64,000 nucleotides of DNA from Crocodylus rhombifer (taxonomy: Eukaryota > Chordata > Crocodylia > Crocodylidae), in NCBI GenBank assembly GCA_038503035.1, contig JAVSML010025185.1, positions 257,039-321,038 of the forward strand. The letters run 5' to 3'. Positions 10,774-21,962 of the stretch are shown piece after piece. Under the pieces are notes generated by a model, which was not told the DNA's origin, searched no databases, and saw only the letters and a program-made list of their open reading frames with translations. The translations under genes and the position numbers were made by a program. Position 1 is the first letter of the stretch. Every line of letters begins with the position of its first letter.

Positions 10774-12746
10774 AAACTTAGGGGTTTTCAATGCAGATTG
10801 CCAGCTGGCACATGTTTGATAATGACCTCATGGTAAAACCTAACTTTCAGTGCAGACTCTGTTGTTGTGTGTCTTGGTCTGATGTATCACAGCTATAGCC
10901 TGCTTCTGACTTTAGGTTCAGAAAAATGTATATAATATGACCATATGTATAGTAGAGACAGTGTCCCTCTATTATTGATTTATATTAAAGTATCTAAAGG
11001 CAATGTCCACCTCCGGTGATACGTCTAGATTATTCTATATGTTCAAAATCTGTTTATAGCATAAATCTGCCAATTTTGTGCCACAGAAATCAGTGAAGTG
11101 TAGAAACTGAAAGGTACTATATTATAGCTAGAAGAACATTTTGCATAGTAATCACCTTCAGGAACAGAAATATCAGGTAAATATGACCTAGTATAAAGGA
11201 CTGTGAAAACCACAAGTAAACTAAATTGTTGCAAAAAGGTAAACTAAATTAAGTCTGTTCTGTTGTTATTGATGAGGTGGTTGATCATTGATTGTTGAAA
11301 GATTGCAAGTGATGAATCCTTTAAAAAGTTATCAAAAGTAACAATGGGAAAATGAAGCTTTATATCAGGTGTTATAGAGATCTCATTGCTTATATTCAGT
11401 AAATTAAACTGGTTTGTTCTTTAAATTTTTGTTGGTGTCACAATCCATAACACAAAAAGACGGATTAATGAATGGATTAGACCTGACAATATAGCACCTT
11501 ATTTTTTCAGATCAGTGCCATGAACATTACTTATTAAACTTATTCAGCTCAGCTTCGCTTTTCACATTATTAAATTACCATTCATTTAGAGTCCTACTGG
11601 AGGTAATATACTACATAAAGCAGCTTGTAGATCTTTGTTAAATAATTGTTCATTATTCATCTATTTTTATTCTTGCTATTTTCTCATCAACAGTTGTTTT
11701 TTTAAATTCTCAGCTTCAAGCCATTTATTTAGTCTAGCCAACCTATTTGAATCAAGATCTAAATCACTGGATTATTAGGTTTATTTCTCCCCTCGTTTCT
11801 CATTTACACTAATGAACAGGTAGTATATCTAGTTAAACCAAGGAAGTTAAAGCAACCCAAAATAGTGTGAGAAGAGCACATTTTCTTTTTTAACACTATT
11901 TAATAACAAATCCAACTTATCAAATAATAAATTTAACATTTAAAGATATCTCCAATCCCCTAAAATATACATGAAGACAGAAATTATCTTCCATCAACAG
12001 TGCTCTCTTAACCCAAGTCCACAGGACTCTTGTATTCGTTCCTTCTCTTCCTTTCCATCTCAGACAGTTCCTGTATCTTTCAGTCAGTGTTAAGTTTTTG
12101 TGTTTCATCATCTTCATATTACAATTCACCCCCTCCTTTTCTTCAGACTATCCATAATAAAATCTGTATCTTCTACTCATCTCTGCTTTTAAATTTTGAA
12201 CTTATTCCAAATTTATTCTTAATTACTAAAACATGCATTTTCCTACAATATTCAAAAAAGAGTTTCAAACTTTCTGGTTTAGAGGCAGGAAAAGACCCTT
12301 CTTAGCAGACTTCAAGAATTTCCACAAAGCTTCTAAGCAAGCATCTTTTTTTGTTCTCCCCTTATCAAGAACACTGACTTGATAAGATTACTTTTCCATT
12401 ACTAAAATATCCCAAAAGTTTGAAACCAGTCAGTAAGTTTAGAGGTCTCTCTCAAGCTTTTGCAAATGTACTTCTTGCAGCCATAGAAGATGAGAGATCA
12501 ATTCCTTATGAATCTTACAAGTTTCCAAAGTTCTCAGGAAAGAACACTAATGAAGAACCTGATAGCTCACATCCTGTTATTTCCCTCACCATGTCTTCAA
12601 CCTTCTTCTAGAACAGTCTGATTCTGGGACATGTCCAACGTATGTAGTAGAACCTCCCAACGGATCACACTCCCTCTGACATTTTTCTTTTCCTGTATCA
12701 TAAATATGTTTAATTTCCAATGGCATGAGATAGTATCTCTATATAT
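10774..12746. other. Unique AT-rich DNA, no gene seen
   Basis: About 2 kb with no credible gene or mobile-element end. Open frames at 11920-12129 (minus) and 12030-12305 (plus) overlap each other on opposite strands and contain no recognisable domain. Confidence 0.45.
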
Positions 12747-14475
12747 GCTGTGACTTCAATGAGCTAAGAAGATTAGTAGGAGAGGCATTGGAGTCTCGGA
12801 GCTTCAATGAAATGGGAGTCCAAGATGGGTGGTTGTTCCTCAAGGAGATAATCATCTGAGCTCAAAGGGAGTCAGTCCCAATGCGTACCAAACAGGGCAG
12901 GAGTGCTAAAAAGCCCTCATGGCTTGGCAAGTGCATCCAGGAATGCCTGAAGGCAAAAAAGGAGGTGTACAAACAGTGGAAGCAAGGGGCTATCACCAAG
13001 AAGGATTACATCTTCGTTGCTTGTCACTGCAGGGAGGCTGTTAGGAAGACCAAGGCAGAGATGGAGCTAGGGCTAGTGACCATAATTAGGGATAACAAAA
13101 CATCTGTTTTCAAATACATAGGGAGTAAGAAGAAGGCACTGGGGTAACATAGGGCCCCTACAGGACAGGTTTGGCAATCTGGTGATTGCAGAAAATGAAA
13201 AAGCTGACCTCTTTAATGAATTGTTTGCTTTCATATTTCTGAACAGGGACCAGGACATCTCCCCCACTAGGATTACAGACAGACCCAGGGGAGGCACCAC
13301 CACGCTTAGGGTCAGGGACAACCTAGTTAGGGAACTTTTGGAGGGGCTGGATGTGTTTAAATCAGCAGGTTCAGATACTCTTCACCTGAGGGTGCTGAGG
13401 GAATTGGCGGGGGTCATAGCAGGGCCCTTGGCACAGCTTTATGAGCATTCATGGGGCTCTGGCCAGGTACCAGAGAATTGGAAAAGGGCCAATGTAGTTC
13501 CCATTTACAAGAAGGGGAGGAAGGAGGACCCTGGCAATTACAGGCCAGTCAGTTTTACCTAGGTCCTTGGGAAGACATTTGAGAAAATTATCAAGGAACA
13601 CATCTGCAAGGGCCCAGCAGGGGAGGTAATGCTCAGGGACAAGAAACATGGGTTCATTGAGGGAAGATCCTGCCTGACTAACATTGCTTCCTTTTATGAT
13701 CAGGTCACAAAGTCCCTGGATGTGGGCGTTGAGGTGGATGCCATCTTCCTGGACTTTAAGAAGGCCTTTGACACTGTTTCTCACCTCATTCTCTTAAAAA
13801 AACCTGGGTGACTGTGGCATTTATGCCTACACAGTCAGATAGGTGGCAAATTGGCTCAATGGTCACAGCCAAAGAGTGGTGGTGGATGGGTCATTTTTGA
13901 CCTGGAGGGAAATGGGCAGTGGAGTCCCCCAGGGCTTGGTCCTGGGGCCTATACTGTTTAACATTTTTATCAGTGATCTGGATGTGGGTTTGGAAAGCAC
14001 GCTGTCCAAATTTGCTGATGACACTAATATGTGGGGCAAGTTGGGCACACTCGAGAGGAGGGACAGAATCTGGATCTAGAATGTATTCAGCCTCCACAAG
14101 AGAAGGCTGAGAGGGGACCTGGTGGCCATTTACAAACTCACCAGGCGGGGCCAGTGGAAATTGCGTGAGGCTCTGTTCCCCTGGGCACCACTAGGGGTTA
14201 CTAGGGATAATGGCCACAAATTGTTAGAGAGAAGGTTCAGGCTGGACATCAGGAGACATTACTTTAAGGTTAGGGTTGCCAGGCTGTAGAATGGACTCCC
14301 AAGGGAGGTGGTGCTCCCTTCCAACCTTGGGGGTCTTCAAGAGAAGGCTGGATAGATATTTAGCTGGGGTGTTATGACCCCAGCACTTGTTCCTGCCCAG
14401 GGCAAGGGGTCAAACCTGATGATCTGTTTAGGTCCCTTTTGACCCTAAGCACTATGCTACTATGATACTATGATA
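12747..14475 (+). mobile_element. CR1 LINE, 5' truncated with internal deletion
   Basis: The element starts inside ORF2, after the endonuclease (DFNELRRLVGEALES near 12752). It runs through the RT and ends with the CR1 3' tail at about 14395-14475 (AACCTGATGATCTG, GGTCCC, then ACTATGATACTATGATA). At about 14077-14085 the text jumps from just after the RT catalytic box to the C-terminal segment (FSLHKRRLRGDLVAIYK). Several hundred bases that other copies retain are therefore missing: the RT thumb and the RVQRRAT motif. ATATATG at 12740-12746 and ATATAGG at 14474-14480 are a weak candidate target duplication. Confidence 0.85.
12752..14345 (+). pseudogene. CR1 ORF2 remnant (reverse transcriptase)
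   Basis: This is a LINE reverse transcriptase remnant. Segments in order: linker with KSPSWLGKCIQ-like and CREAVRKTKAEMEL motifs (12881-13147), RT fingers with DNKTSVFKYIG, LDVFKSAGSD, VPENWKRANVVPIYKKG and DPGNYRPVS (13182-13562), SCLTNIASFYDQVTKSLD and VDAIFLDFKKAFDTVSH (13629-13795), and [14 protein letters not shown] with the catalytic FADDTNMWG (14011-14037). FADD is intact here, unlike in the other CR1 copies of the window. Frames are broken at 13145-13180, at 13560 and by an extra A run at 13796-13803, and a large deletion follows at about 14080. No protein can be made. Confidence 0.85.
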
Positions 14476-14968
14476 TATAGGATTTTAACATCATTTCCTT
14501 TTATTACTATGCAGATGGATATGTGAAGATCATTGTTGCACATGGTCTCCCATTCTTCAGCACTGATTTCTGATCCAAAGTTCATAGCTCATTTTGTCAT
14601 ATGCAATGTTTAGAAATCATTATTTTTAGGCTAACTATCAATACCTATGAGATATACTGAGAACTTCAACATTTTTTTAAATAGACTGAGATTGAATAGA
14701 CTGAAAAAACTCCACTGAAATTAATAGAAGATGGGGATCAACTACCTTCCTACATTGCATCGCTGACATTATGAGAAAGTTTGCCTGTTTCTATACCATA
14801 AGAGCTCTGTTGGCAGTAGATCCGGTGTCTATAGGGTCTTCCAAGAAGACAGGTTGATAACAAAGGGGCAGACTAAGAACCAATCTTCTGGCTGGGAGTT
14901 GAGCATAATATTAGCATCCTTATCCTGTACAATGCAATTGGTAAGAAGCTATCATATATGCCCTAGAA
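14476..14968. other. No recognisable feature
   Basis: About 490 bases of unique AT-rich sequence between the CR1 tail and the hAT MITE, with no coding or structural signal seen. Confidence 0.4.
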
Positions 14969-15176
14969 CAGTGAGGGCAACGTTTTTGGTAGACACACCA
15001 CAAGGTAAGCCTCACCCTTCCCCCTACCTTGAGTGCCATTCCCATTTCCTTCTCTGCCCAGTCAGTTGCTCTGTTTTCTGCTCCCTGCCCTATCTGCTAC
15101 TGTGTTCCCTGCTCCCTCCCCAGTGTAATGTGTGTCACATAGAGAAGTTGCCCATATCACATGTTGTCCACCCCTG
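14969..15176. mobile_element. hAT MITE, 208 bp, perfect 8-bp TSD
   Basis: Left tip CAGTGAGGGCAACGTTTTTG. The right tip, reverse complemented, is CAGGGGTGGACAACATGTG. Both flanks carry CCCTAGAA (14961-14968 and 15177-15184), an exact 8-bp target-site duplication. Tips of the CAGNGNNGG type and the 8-bp duplication identify the hAT superfamily. The interior is C-rich and non-coding. The perfect duplication suggests this copy is younger than the two other TSD-supported copies (608-1418 and 36773-36933), each with one mismatch. Confidence 0.88.
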
Positions 15177-15184
15177 CCCTAGAA

Positions 15185-15775
15185 AAATATGGATTATAGC
15201 ACAGATAAATGACCTTGAGTATGCAAAAAAATGGTGAGACAGCTAAAAGAACTCATATGCACATGGCAGTCTGGCAAGAAATAAGATGTCTGGGAAAGTT
15301 CCCACAGAATTCTGCAAATCCACTTTTTTTTTTTCAATGGAGCTTAGGCTACAAGGTATTAAGTAGGAATTGGCTTTACCCTGAGAGATACCATGTTTTT
15401 AGTAGTTCCTAGGTTATGAGCCATTAGTGAATGAATCTTTCTAGGGGTAAAAGGAAAGAACACAATATATACAATTAAAATAGGCTAGAAGACAGCAATG
15501 ATATACTAGGGAAGGAAGATGGGTGGATACCAAAAAATAGAGAATGAGAGCCTTTATGACAGAAGTAATGACCAAGGATTGAGTTTAATGATATGCATGA
15601 CATTTTAAGACTGTTGCATAAAGAATATAAAAAGTTGATACCAAGCAGGAGACCATCAATTATATGATAAAGAACACTGTAAAAGAGTGCAAAGGAATAA
15701 GTCCAAGTGTGAAGAAAGAGGTTAATTTAGTGAAAACTATAAACAAACCATTAATGATAAATTGTTGGCAGTGTT
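15185..15775. other. No recognisable feature
   Basis: A purine-rich but otherwise unremarkable stretch with a T run at 15325-15334. The mutually overlapping sense and antisense open frames near 15660-15854 look spurious. Confidence 0.4.
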
Positions 15776-16665
15776 CACAGGAGGACTGGGGGGCAAGAAA
15801 GGTAGGGATGCCTTCAGAACTGGAGTCAGTTTCACATTTAGAAATATAAGCCAAAAAATGCCAAAAGATCAGTGAAACAATGCAAGAGACAGCACTTCCA
15901 TGGCTTGGTGGAGATGATGGAGCAGGGTAAAGGTACTTTTTGGTTAAGTGCAGCTATTTGGGGAGAGGTTAGAATGTATTAAAAATGGCCACCTGATCTA
16001 AGGTAAGTCAGGATGGTGGGGACTAGCAGGGAAGAGGGGGCTGGGGGGCAAGCAAGCTTGAGGAGGGATTGGGGGACTGCAGGGGGAATGGTGGAGCAAG
16101 CAGGATCTGTAGGAGTGACTGGGGGAATTGAGGGTTCAGGTGGCATCTACAAGGATCATGGGCCAAGCAGGAAACATGGGAGTGATCAAGGTAGCAGGCA
16201 GTGTCTGCAAAAGGGACCCGTGTGATTGGGGTGGCAGGCAGGATCTGTGGGAGCAATTAGAGTGGCAAAAGAGTTCCATGAAAGGGATTGGGGGGATCAA
16301 GGGTATAGGTGGCATTTGTAGGCGTGGCTGGGTGGGAGCTGGGATTTGCAGGAGGGATTGGGGGGAACAAGGGTACAGGTGGTGTCCACAGGAGGACTGG
16401 GGGGCAGCTAGGTTCTACAGGGGTACAGGAACAATTGAGATGGCAGGTGGGATCTGAAGGAGTGATTGGGGGGGGCAGGTAGTATCTATAGAAGGGATCA
16501 GGAGACTGTGGGAGTGATTGGAAGGGATCAAGAAGAATGGGGGTTCAGACAGGATCTGCATGAGCAATCGGGAGGGGTTGTGGGGCAGGTGGGATTCATG
16601 GGGTTGCTGGGGTCTCAAAGGGTTTGGCAAGATGATGGGGACTTGCAAGTTCCTCCAAAACATTT
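15776..16665. repeat. G-rich degenerate minisatellite-like block
   Basis: From about 16000 to 16660 a motif like GGCAGGTGGGATCTGCAGGA followed by GNGATTGGGGGG recurs at irregular 30-60 base spacing. Anchors are near 16108, 16142, 16197, 16238, 16312, 16342, 16380, 16412, 16449, 16475 and 16551. An exact 20-base match, CACAGGAGGACTGGGGGGCA, occurs at 15776-15795 and 16387-16406, so the array or a dispersed unit starts earlier. The strand asymmetry (G-rich on plus) makes long open frames on both strands. This could be the interior of a DNA transposon, because a related G-rich core occurs at 28836-29000. Confidence 0.6.
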
Positions 16666-17404
16666 GGCGGGGGGGGGGACACCAGGGGCTGTATTTAGCT
16701 CCCTAACCCCTGCCCCAGTAAACCTACCCCCTATCCCTCCTCCACCAATACTTACTTCCTTGGATCCTGGCATTCGAATACTGATAAAACCTGAAGCATC
16801 TTGCAGGATGTGGGGTTTGGTGAGCTGCTAGCTGGTTCATGGGGGTGGAGTGGGGGACAGGGAGTGCGTGCTAGCTGGTCCAAGGGGTGTAGGGGGCCTA
16901 AAAACAGTTCAGTCCCAGGTAGCTGAGTAGGAAAAGAGCAGCCCTTGGACAGAGGCCAGTGGCTGGGCAGGTAGCTGTACTGAAGTTCAATTCACCAGTC
17001 TGACCTAATTCAATTAAGTTCTACAGGTTGAGTGTATGTCAATCCAGGGTTTTCTTAGAGAAGATTCTGCCATTTTAAGACATCTATATGCACCAAATTT
17101 CTATACTATTACAGGTTTAGATTGCTTTCTGATCACAGAAACTGGGTCTAAACGTAAGGTCTGCACTTGGGCAAACTAAGTTAGATAACCCTGTCTAACT
17201 CCCCCTAACCTCCACAAATGTCTGTACTTAGCCACTATGTGAGGGTATGTTATAATGGTATTAATGTATGGAGGAAAGGATATCAACCACGGGTGAATTT
17301 GATAAGGGAGGAAATGGGTATCATTTAGTTGTAAAAAATCCAACCATGTAAAGATAGGAGGAGTATTTAGTAAGTACTTGAATCGTGAAATTGATAAAGG
17401 TGCT
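16666..17404. other. GC-rich flank of the minisatellite, possible DNA-element remnant
   Basis: The G-rich block passes into C-rich (16690-16760) and then mixed sequence (GTTCAGTCCCAGGTAGCTGAG and similar) up to about 17240. Its style resembles 28970-29252, which ends in a GGGTGC-type terminus. I could not place both ends of an element here. Confidence 0.3.
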
Positions 17405-18471
17405 CAACAAATAGCCATTTTCTAGACATCCGAGTCACTTGCAAAAGAAACAAGCTTTGAAAGATTCAGGAGGCAGTCTGAACGCTTGGGAACAACAAAG
17501 CAGCAGGTGCTGACAATATTGACATGGAGTTATTAAAAACAGGAGACATAAGCTGACACAGAAACTCATTTTGTTGGTTGGAGGTTTTGAAAAATTTCAG
17601 AGGAAGGGAAGTGGGCCAAGGTTTAAAACAAGGAGACAAAGTGTAATATAAGAATTTCAGGGTATTTTTCTCCTCATTAGAGCCTGTAAATACTCTCTCA
17701 CCCACTTTTAGCTGGACTTACTCTTTTGACAGAGAAGACAGTGGGGGATTGTCAGTGTGAGTTCTGGCATGATAGATTCACTGTGGATAAAATATTTTTA
17801 GTTCTTCAACTACACAAGATAAGGTGGGGCTACTGATGAAAACACAGATAGGTCCCTCCTCCCCCCTAGATTTTAGTATTTGTATAGCACATTGTGTTGC
17901 AATGAAAGAATTTGGAATTCTTCATAAAATTATTAGGGAGGTTCAATTTTGTGGACTTCATTCAAAACCTAGAGTAGGAGTAAAGACTGAAATTTCTGGA
18001 CAATCTGCCATCAGCATCAGCTTAAGGTAGGGAAATGTACTGCATGATAGTTAGAGATGAAGGACAAGAAAAATCAGACTTCATATCAATGAAGATAAAA
18101 ATCAAACACACCGTCCTAAGCCAGTGAGGAGATTTTGGAAAAGCCTGCATAGCTGCTGGTGACAACAGAAGTTAATAACGTAAACATTTTAAATACTTAG
18201 GAGCAGTAGTTTCTAATAACAGTTCAATGAGGGAAGAAATTAAGGCATTGGTACAGAGTAAGCAATCCTCGTGCTTTATTCTGAAGAGATTATTTAGCTC
18301 CAAACAACCACTGCAAGAGACGAAACTTTGGGTATACAATATTATTAAGGTCTCTTATTTTACAAAGAATACATAGGCAGGAGAAGGAAGAAAGAAAACT
18401 CAGTGCCTTTGGAAATAAAGTATGTAGCTAGATTTTTATGTCAAGAAGGAAGAAAGATCTGCCTAAACAAG
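17405..18471 (+). pseudogene. Second non-CR1 LINE fossil, RT portion
   Basis: Read across stops, the sequence gives LGNNKAAGADNIDMELLKTG (about 17487-17545), TLLTEKTVGDCQCEFW (about 17720-17770), MKEFGILHKIIREVQ (17901-17945), a QSAISISLR-stop-GNV stretch (about 18000-18040) and FKYLGAVVSNNSSMREEIKA (about 18188-18250), then TKLWVYNIIKV. These match, in order, the RT of RTE-like or related animal LINEs: xNNKAxGxDxIxxELLK, EEIVGxYQCGFR, MxxxGIPxKL, LRQGDxLS and FKYLGSxIS. The glutamine of LRQG is now TAG. It differs in sequence from the fossil at 1525-4170, so it is probably another family. It is very old and non-functional. Confidence 0.65.
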
Positions 18472-18850
18472 AATCACAGAATCATAGAATCAGTGAGTCG
18501 GAAGGGACCTAGACAGATCATCGAGTCCGACCCCCTGGCATGGGCAGGAAGGAGCACTGGGGGTGGCAGGGGTCATAAGACCCCAGCCAGGTGCCTATCC
18601 AGTCTCCTCTTGAAGATTTCCAGGGAAGGTGAGAGCACCACCTCCCTGGGAAGCCTATTCCAGGCTCTGGCCACCCTTACTGTGAAGTAGTTCTTCCTAA
18701 TATCTAACCTAAACCTATCCTCCCTCAGCTTGTGGCCACTGTTCCTGGTGACTCCAAGGGGGGCCCTGGTGAACAGACTTTCCCCAAGTCCCTGCTGCTG
18801 GCCCCTGATAAGGTTGTAGGCAGCCACAAGATCCCCCCTCTTCCCACAAG
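18472..18850 (-). mobile_element. CR1 LINE 3' fragment inserted in the LINE fossil
   Basis: On the minus strand the fragment encodes GDLVAAYNLIRGQQQGLGES, then FRLDIRKNYFTVRVARAWNR and EIFKRRLDRHLAGVL, the conserved C-terminus of CR1 ORF2. It continues into the CR1 3' tail (GATGATCTGTCTAGGTCCCT) and a GATTCTATGATTCTGTGATT terminal repeat. ACAAGAA at 18467-18473 and at 18846-18852 is a candidate 7-bp target duplication. Sequence on both sides belongs to the older LINE fossil, so this is a nested insertion. The reading frame is nearly intact over its short length. Confidence 0.85.
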
Positions 18851-18995
18851 AAGAAGATGGATAGATAATATTGTGGAAGATCTCAGAAATCTTAATGTGA
18901 ATTACCAACATAAATAACAAATGCCCTTGACAGAAAGTCAGAATTAGTTCATAGAGCAAGGAGCTCAAGGGTCTATCAGATCAGGGAGCAATGGG
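18851..18995 (+). pseudogene. C-terminal end of the second LINE fossil
   Basis: Directly beyond the CR1, the plus strand reads RWIDNIVEDLRNLNVNYQHK (about 18855-18914), then stops and continues with remnants up to about 18995. LINE polyproteins of the RTE-like group often end with a GRPxxRWIDxVxEDLxxLxV stretch. The text therefore continues the fossil that was interrupted at 18471. Confidence 0.6.
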
Positions 18996-21875
18996 GAGCA
19001 GTATTAGGGGGCTGATTTTTCTAGACAGCTTTAAACATTTCCTAATATAACTACATCGTATGATTTATCCAGTCACACAATTTAAGTCATCCCTAAATAG
19101 ACTGGTTATACGTGAATCAGGAAGTCTCCCTGGTTATTTGTGTATTGTACTGCCACTGAAATGTATTAAATGCAAAGTGAAACTGTTCTATTTGAACGTC
19201 AAGGCAAGGCTATAATTTCTTTTCTGGATCTCAAGTGCTTACTGAATACTTTGTTTAATATTAATGTTATCAAAAGGCTTTACCAGGCCATGTAGAAGAT
19301 TTACCAAGCTGTTCCACTGGAAGAGAAATTATGGCAGAACAGTGACTGATAGAAAATGTTATTAAGATGTGTTAGTAGCTTCCATGTTAGTATTTATCTT
19401 TTTTTTTTTTTTAATTGTAAGAGGAACTGTGATGTTTCCTGCTTAAAATTCTCAAAAAAAATCTATGTCAAATATTGTATAGATAGACTGTGGCAGCAGA
19501 ATTTATTTTTCCTGCAAGCAAAAGGATTTTCCAAAGCTGTTTTTGAGGTGGGGCCTCAGGTAAGCTGATGCTCATTTTAATTCAAGTTTTTTTAAAAAAA
19601 ATTGATACATCCTCATCTCAAAAGAGGCTTATCTTGGAAACCTGAAAGGGAATTTTGTGTTTGTTATTTGCTTTTTGTCTTTTAAAACAAATTGTGAAGC
19701 TATAGCTTTCAGGGCCAGTTCTCCAATGGAAAATGTGCAGGAAGGTATTAGTAAACTAGAAATGTTAGAAGACACTTTCAGGCATCAAAACTATATCTGC
19801 TTTCCAAGTCACAAATTCAGAGCAGTGTGTGAAGGGGAAATTAAATGAACAAAAGCTTAGCCCTAGCTATAAAACCATTCATTTCACTGGAGTCAACTGA
19901 TACTTTTGCAGGTGTTTGCCATAAACCACAAGTATTTCTGTTCTGGAGTATCTGGACAAAAGTAGCAGGTAACTCAAGTTGATTGACAATCAGTTAACTT
20001 GAGTTCAGAGCAAAAGCTAGCTTTGGTATGTGCTGGAGGATTAATTTTCCTTCTATTTACTTCAGTTATTTCCCCACTGGAGTACACAACTACAATTGAA
20101 AGACATGGTATCTGCCAATTAAAAAACTGAACATGACTCAGAAAAGCAGTTTCTCCCTGGTATTGTAATTATTTCACATCAAAAGCCACTACGAGAATGT
20201 TTTCTTATGGCATGTTACCCACATCTTGAAAGTTTAATTTTTTGACAGATGGTTTAAATCACAGACACTGAATGGTCCTTTCTGCACTGAGATAGCTTAA
20301 ATTATTGTCCTGGAACAGGCAAAGATCTTAACTGTGTGACCACCAGATGTGAAGAACAAGCAATGATGATTTTCTTGACAAAACATATCTATGGTAAGAG
20401 CTACTCTGTAGTTCTGCAGTTTATGAATTACTGCACTGTTTCCATGGTTACCTCTGTCCTCAGCACAAGGTCAACGAGTATCATGAATGTTAAAATTACA
20501 ATTCCAAAATAAATATAACTACTGGATATTTTCATGTTCCCACCCCATATCACTGAACTCAATTATTTTGCCTGAAATACTAGGGAGTTCTAACAGATTC
20601 AATTCTACGCCTGATTAAAACAAAATCCTATGCCCAAATGTGCTTCTGCTTAAATTTTGCATTACTCTTTTAAGAGAGTTCCTATTAGGAAAAAGTGACT
20701 TTTTAACAGTAGCATTGCAGGTTCCATATATATTTGTGTCAATGATTGCTACATTAAATACCAGATTCTTGGCCCAGCTAAATTCACCTTGCATCACCAA
20801 GGTGTTTCTTGGGGATATTAAACCTGACCTACATAAACATTTTTCCAACACAGGAGAATCCTAGTCTGGTGAAAGTTTTAATTCAGCACTTCTTTCTTAT
20901 CCCATTAATGCAGTCTAGAGATTAGGCCAAGTGGGGATACAAAGGCCATCTTGGGAATGACATAAAGTAGGGCCAGGCTGTGGTCTGCTAATCCTCAATT
21001 CTAATATATAGCAGCCCTGTGGGTATTCTGGTTTATGCTCAAACCTGGCTAAGCTCTGGGCCAATAAAAATCAATGAAGATATCAAGATAGCTTAGAGCC
21101 ACCTTTGGCTCCTCTCCTTACTTGTGCTAAGCAGGAGTTTGGCACAGATGAGAAAGACGTCTTAAATGTACTCAGTCTACAAGAAAGCTGACATTTTTTC
21201 CTTTTTGTCAAACTTACAAACTCACCTTGGCTCTGAGAGTCTTGCTGTGGCCTTTCCTACACTCTGATAAATTAGATTTTTCAGGCCAAATGTTGAAGTC
21301 AGCTCCACCTGTGTAAACCCTGGTCTTAAAACTGTGCCTTAATAACACACAGTCTCACTTTGCTGCATTGATGTATTGGGTTAGAACTTAGTAAACATTT
21401 TTTATAAGGATTCACAAAAAGGAAGAAAAGCCTGCTTTTACTCTCAGCTGTGTTGACTCAAGACAAAATTGCAATCCCTACAAAATGCGTGTGTAATTAG
21501 AGTACTCAAAATGGAGCAGATCTGCTAACAGTAATGGAAACACAATGCAGGGGTGATAGTAGAACACTTGTCAGAGGCTCCTGCACCAGAAACTTCCTTT
21601 TACTTTTTGAACTGAGAATTAATCTTTGTTTAGGGGGGGGATCCCTGTTGTTACCTTTCTCCTTTTCAACCACCATTGATGTTTATGTCCTGATTTATGA
21701 CGTCAGACTGGCAGCACATCAGACTTGCTTTTTTACAGCTGTCAAGATGCATCAAGCTTTCACTCTGTTATTTGGATTCTTGTTAAACTGAAAGCAGTCA
21801 GACTTGCTGGTTTGCTAGTCTTTGAATATGAGGTAGTATTATAGAAGTAGCCTTCAGATATTTACCTGGAGACAC
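18996..21875. other. Unique AT-rich DNA, no gene seen
   Basis: About 2.9 kb without mobile-element ends. It contains a T run at 19399-19411. Frames at 20615-20864 are open on both strands by chance and have no domain. Confidence 0.45.
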
Positions 21876-21962
21876 TGGGTCAGATTTTCAGCTATTGCAA
21901 ATTGACATCGTTTCATTGGCTTCAGGGAAGCTATGCTGATTTATCCCAACTGCAAATTTGGC
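21876..21962. repeat. Old dispersed repeat (CCAGATTCTCAG type), second copy
   Basis: GGGTCAGATTTTCAGCTATTGC opens the copy, CATTGGCTTCAGGGAAGC lies in the middle, and AGCTATGCTGATTTATCCCA follows. The order matches the copies at 9866 and 53655. Confidence 0.45.

Noticed and set aside
16000..16660. CRISPR array
   Set aside because: Units vary in length and sequence, spacers are not distinct, and the window is vertebrate DNA.
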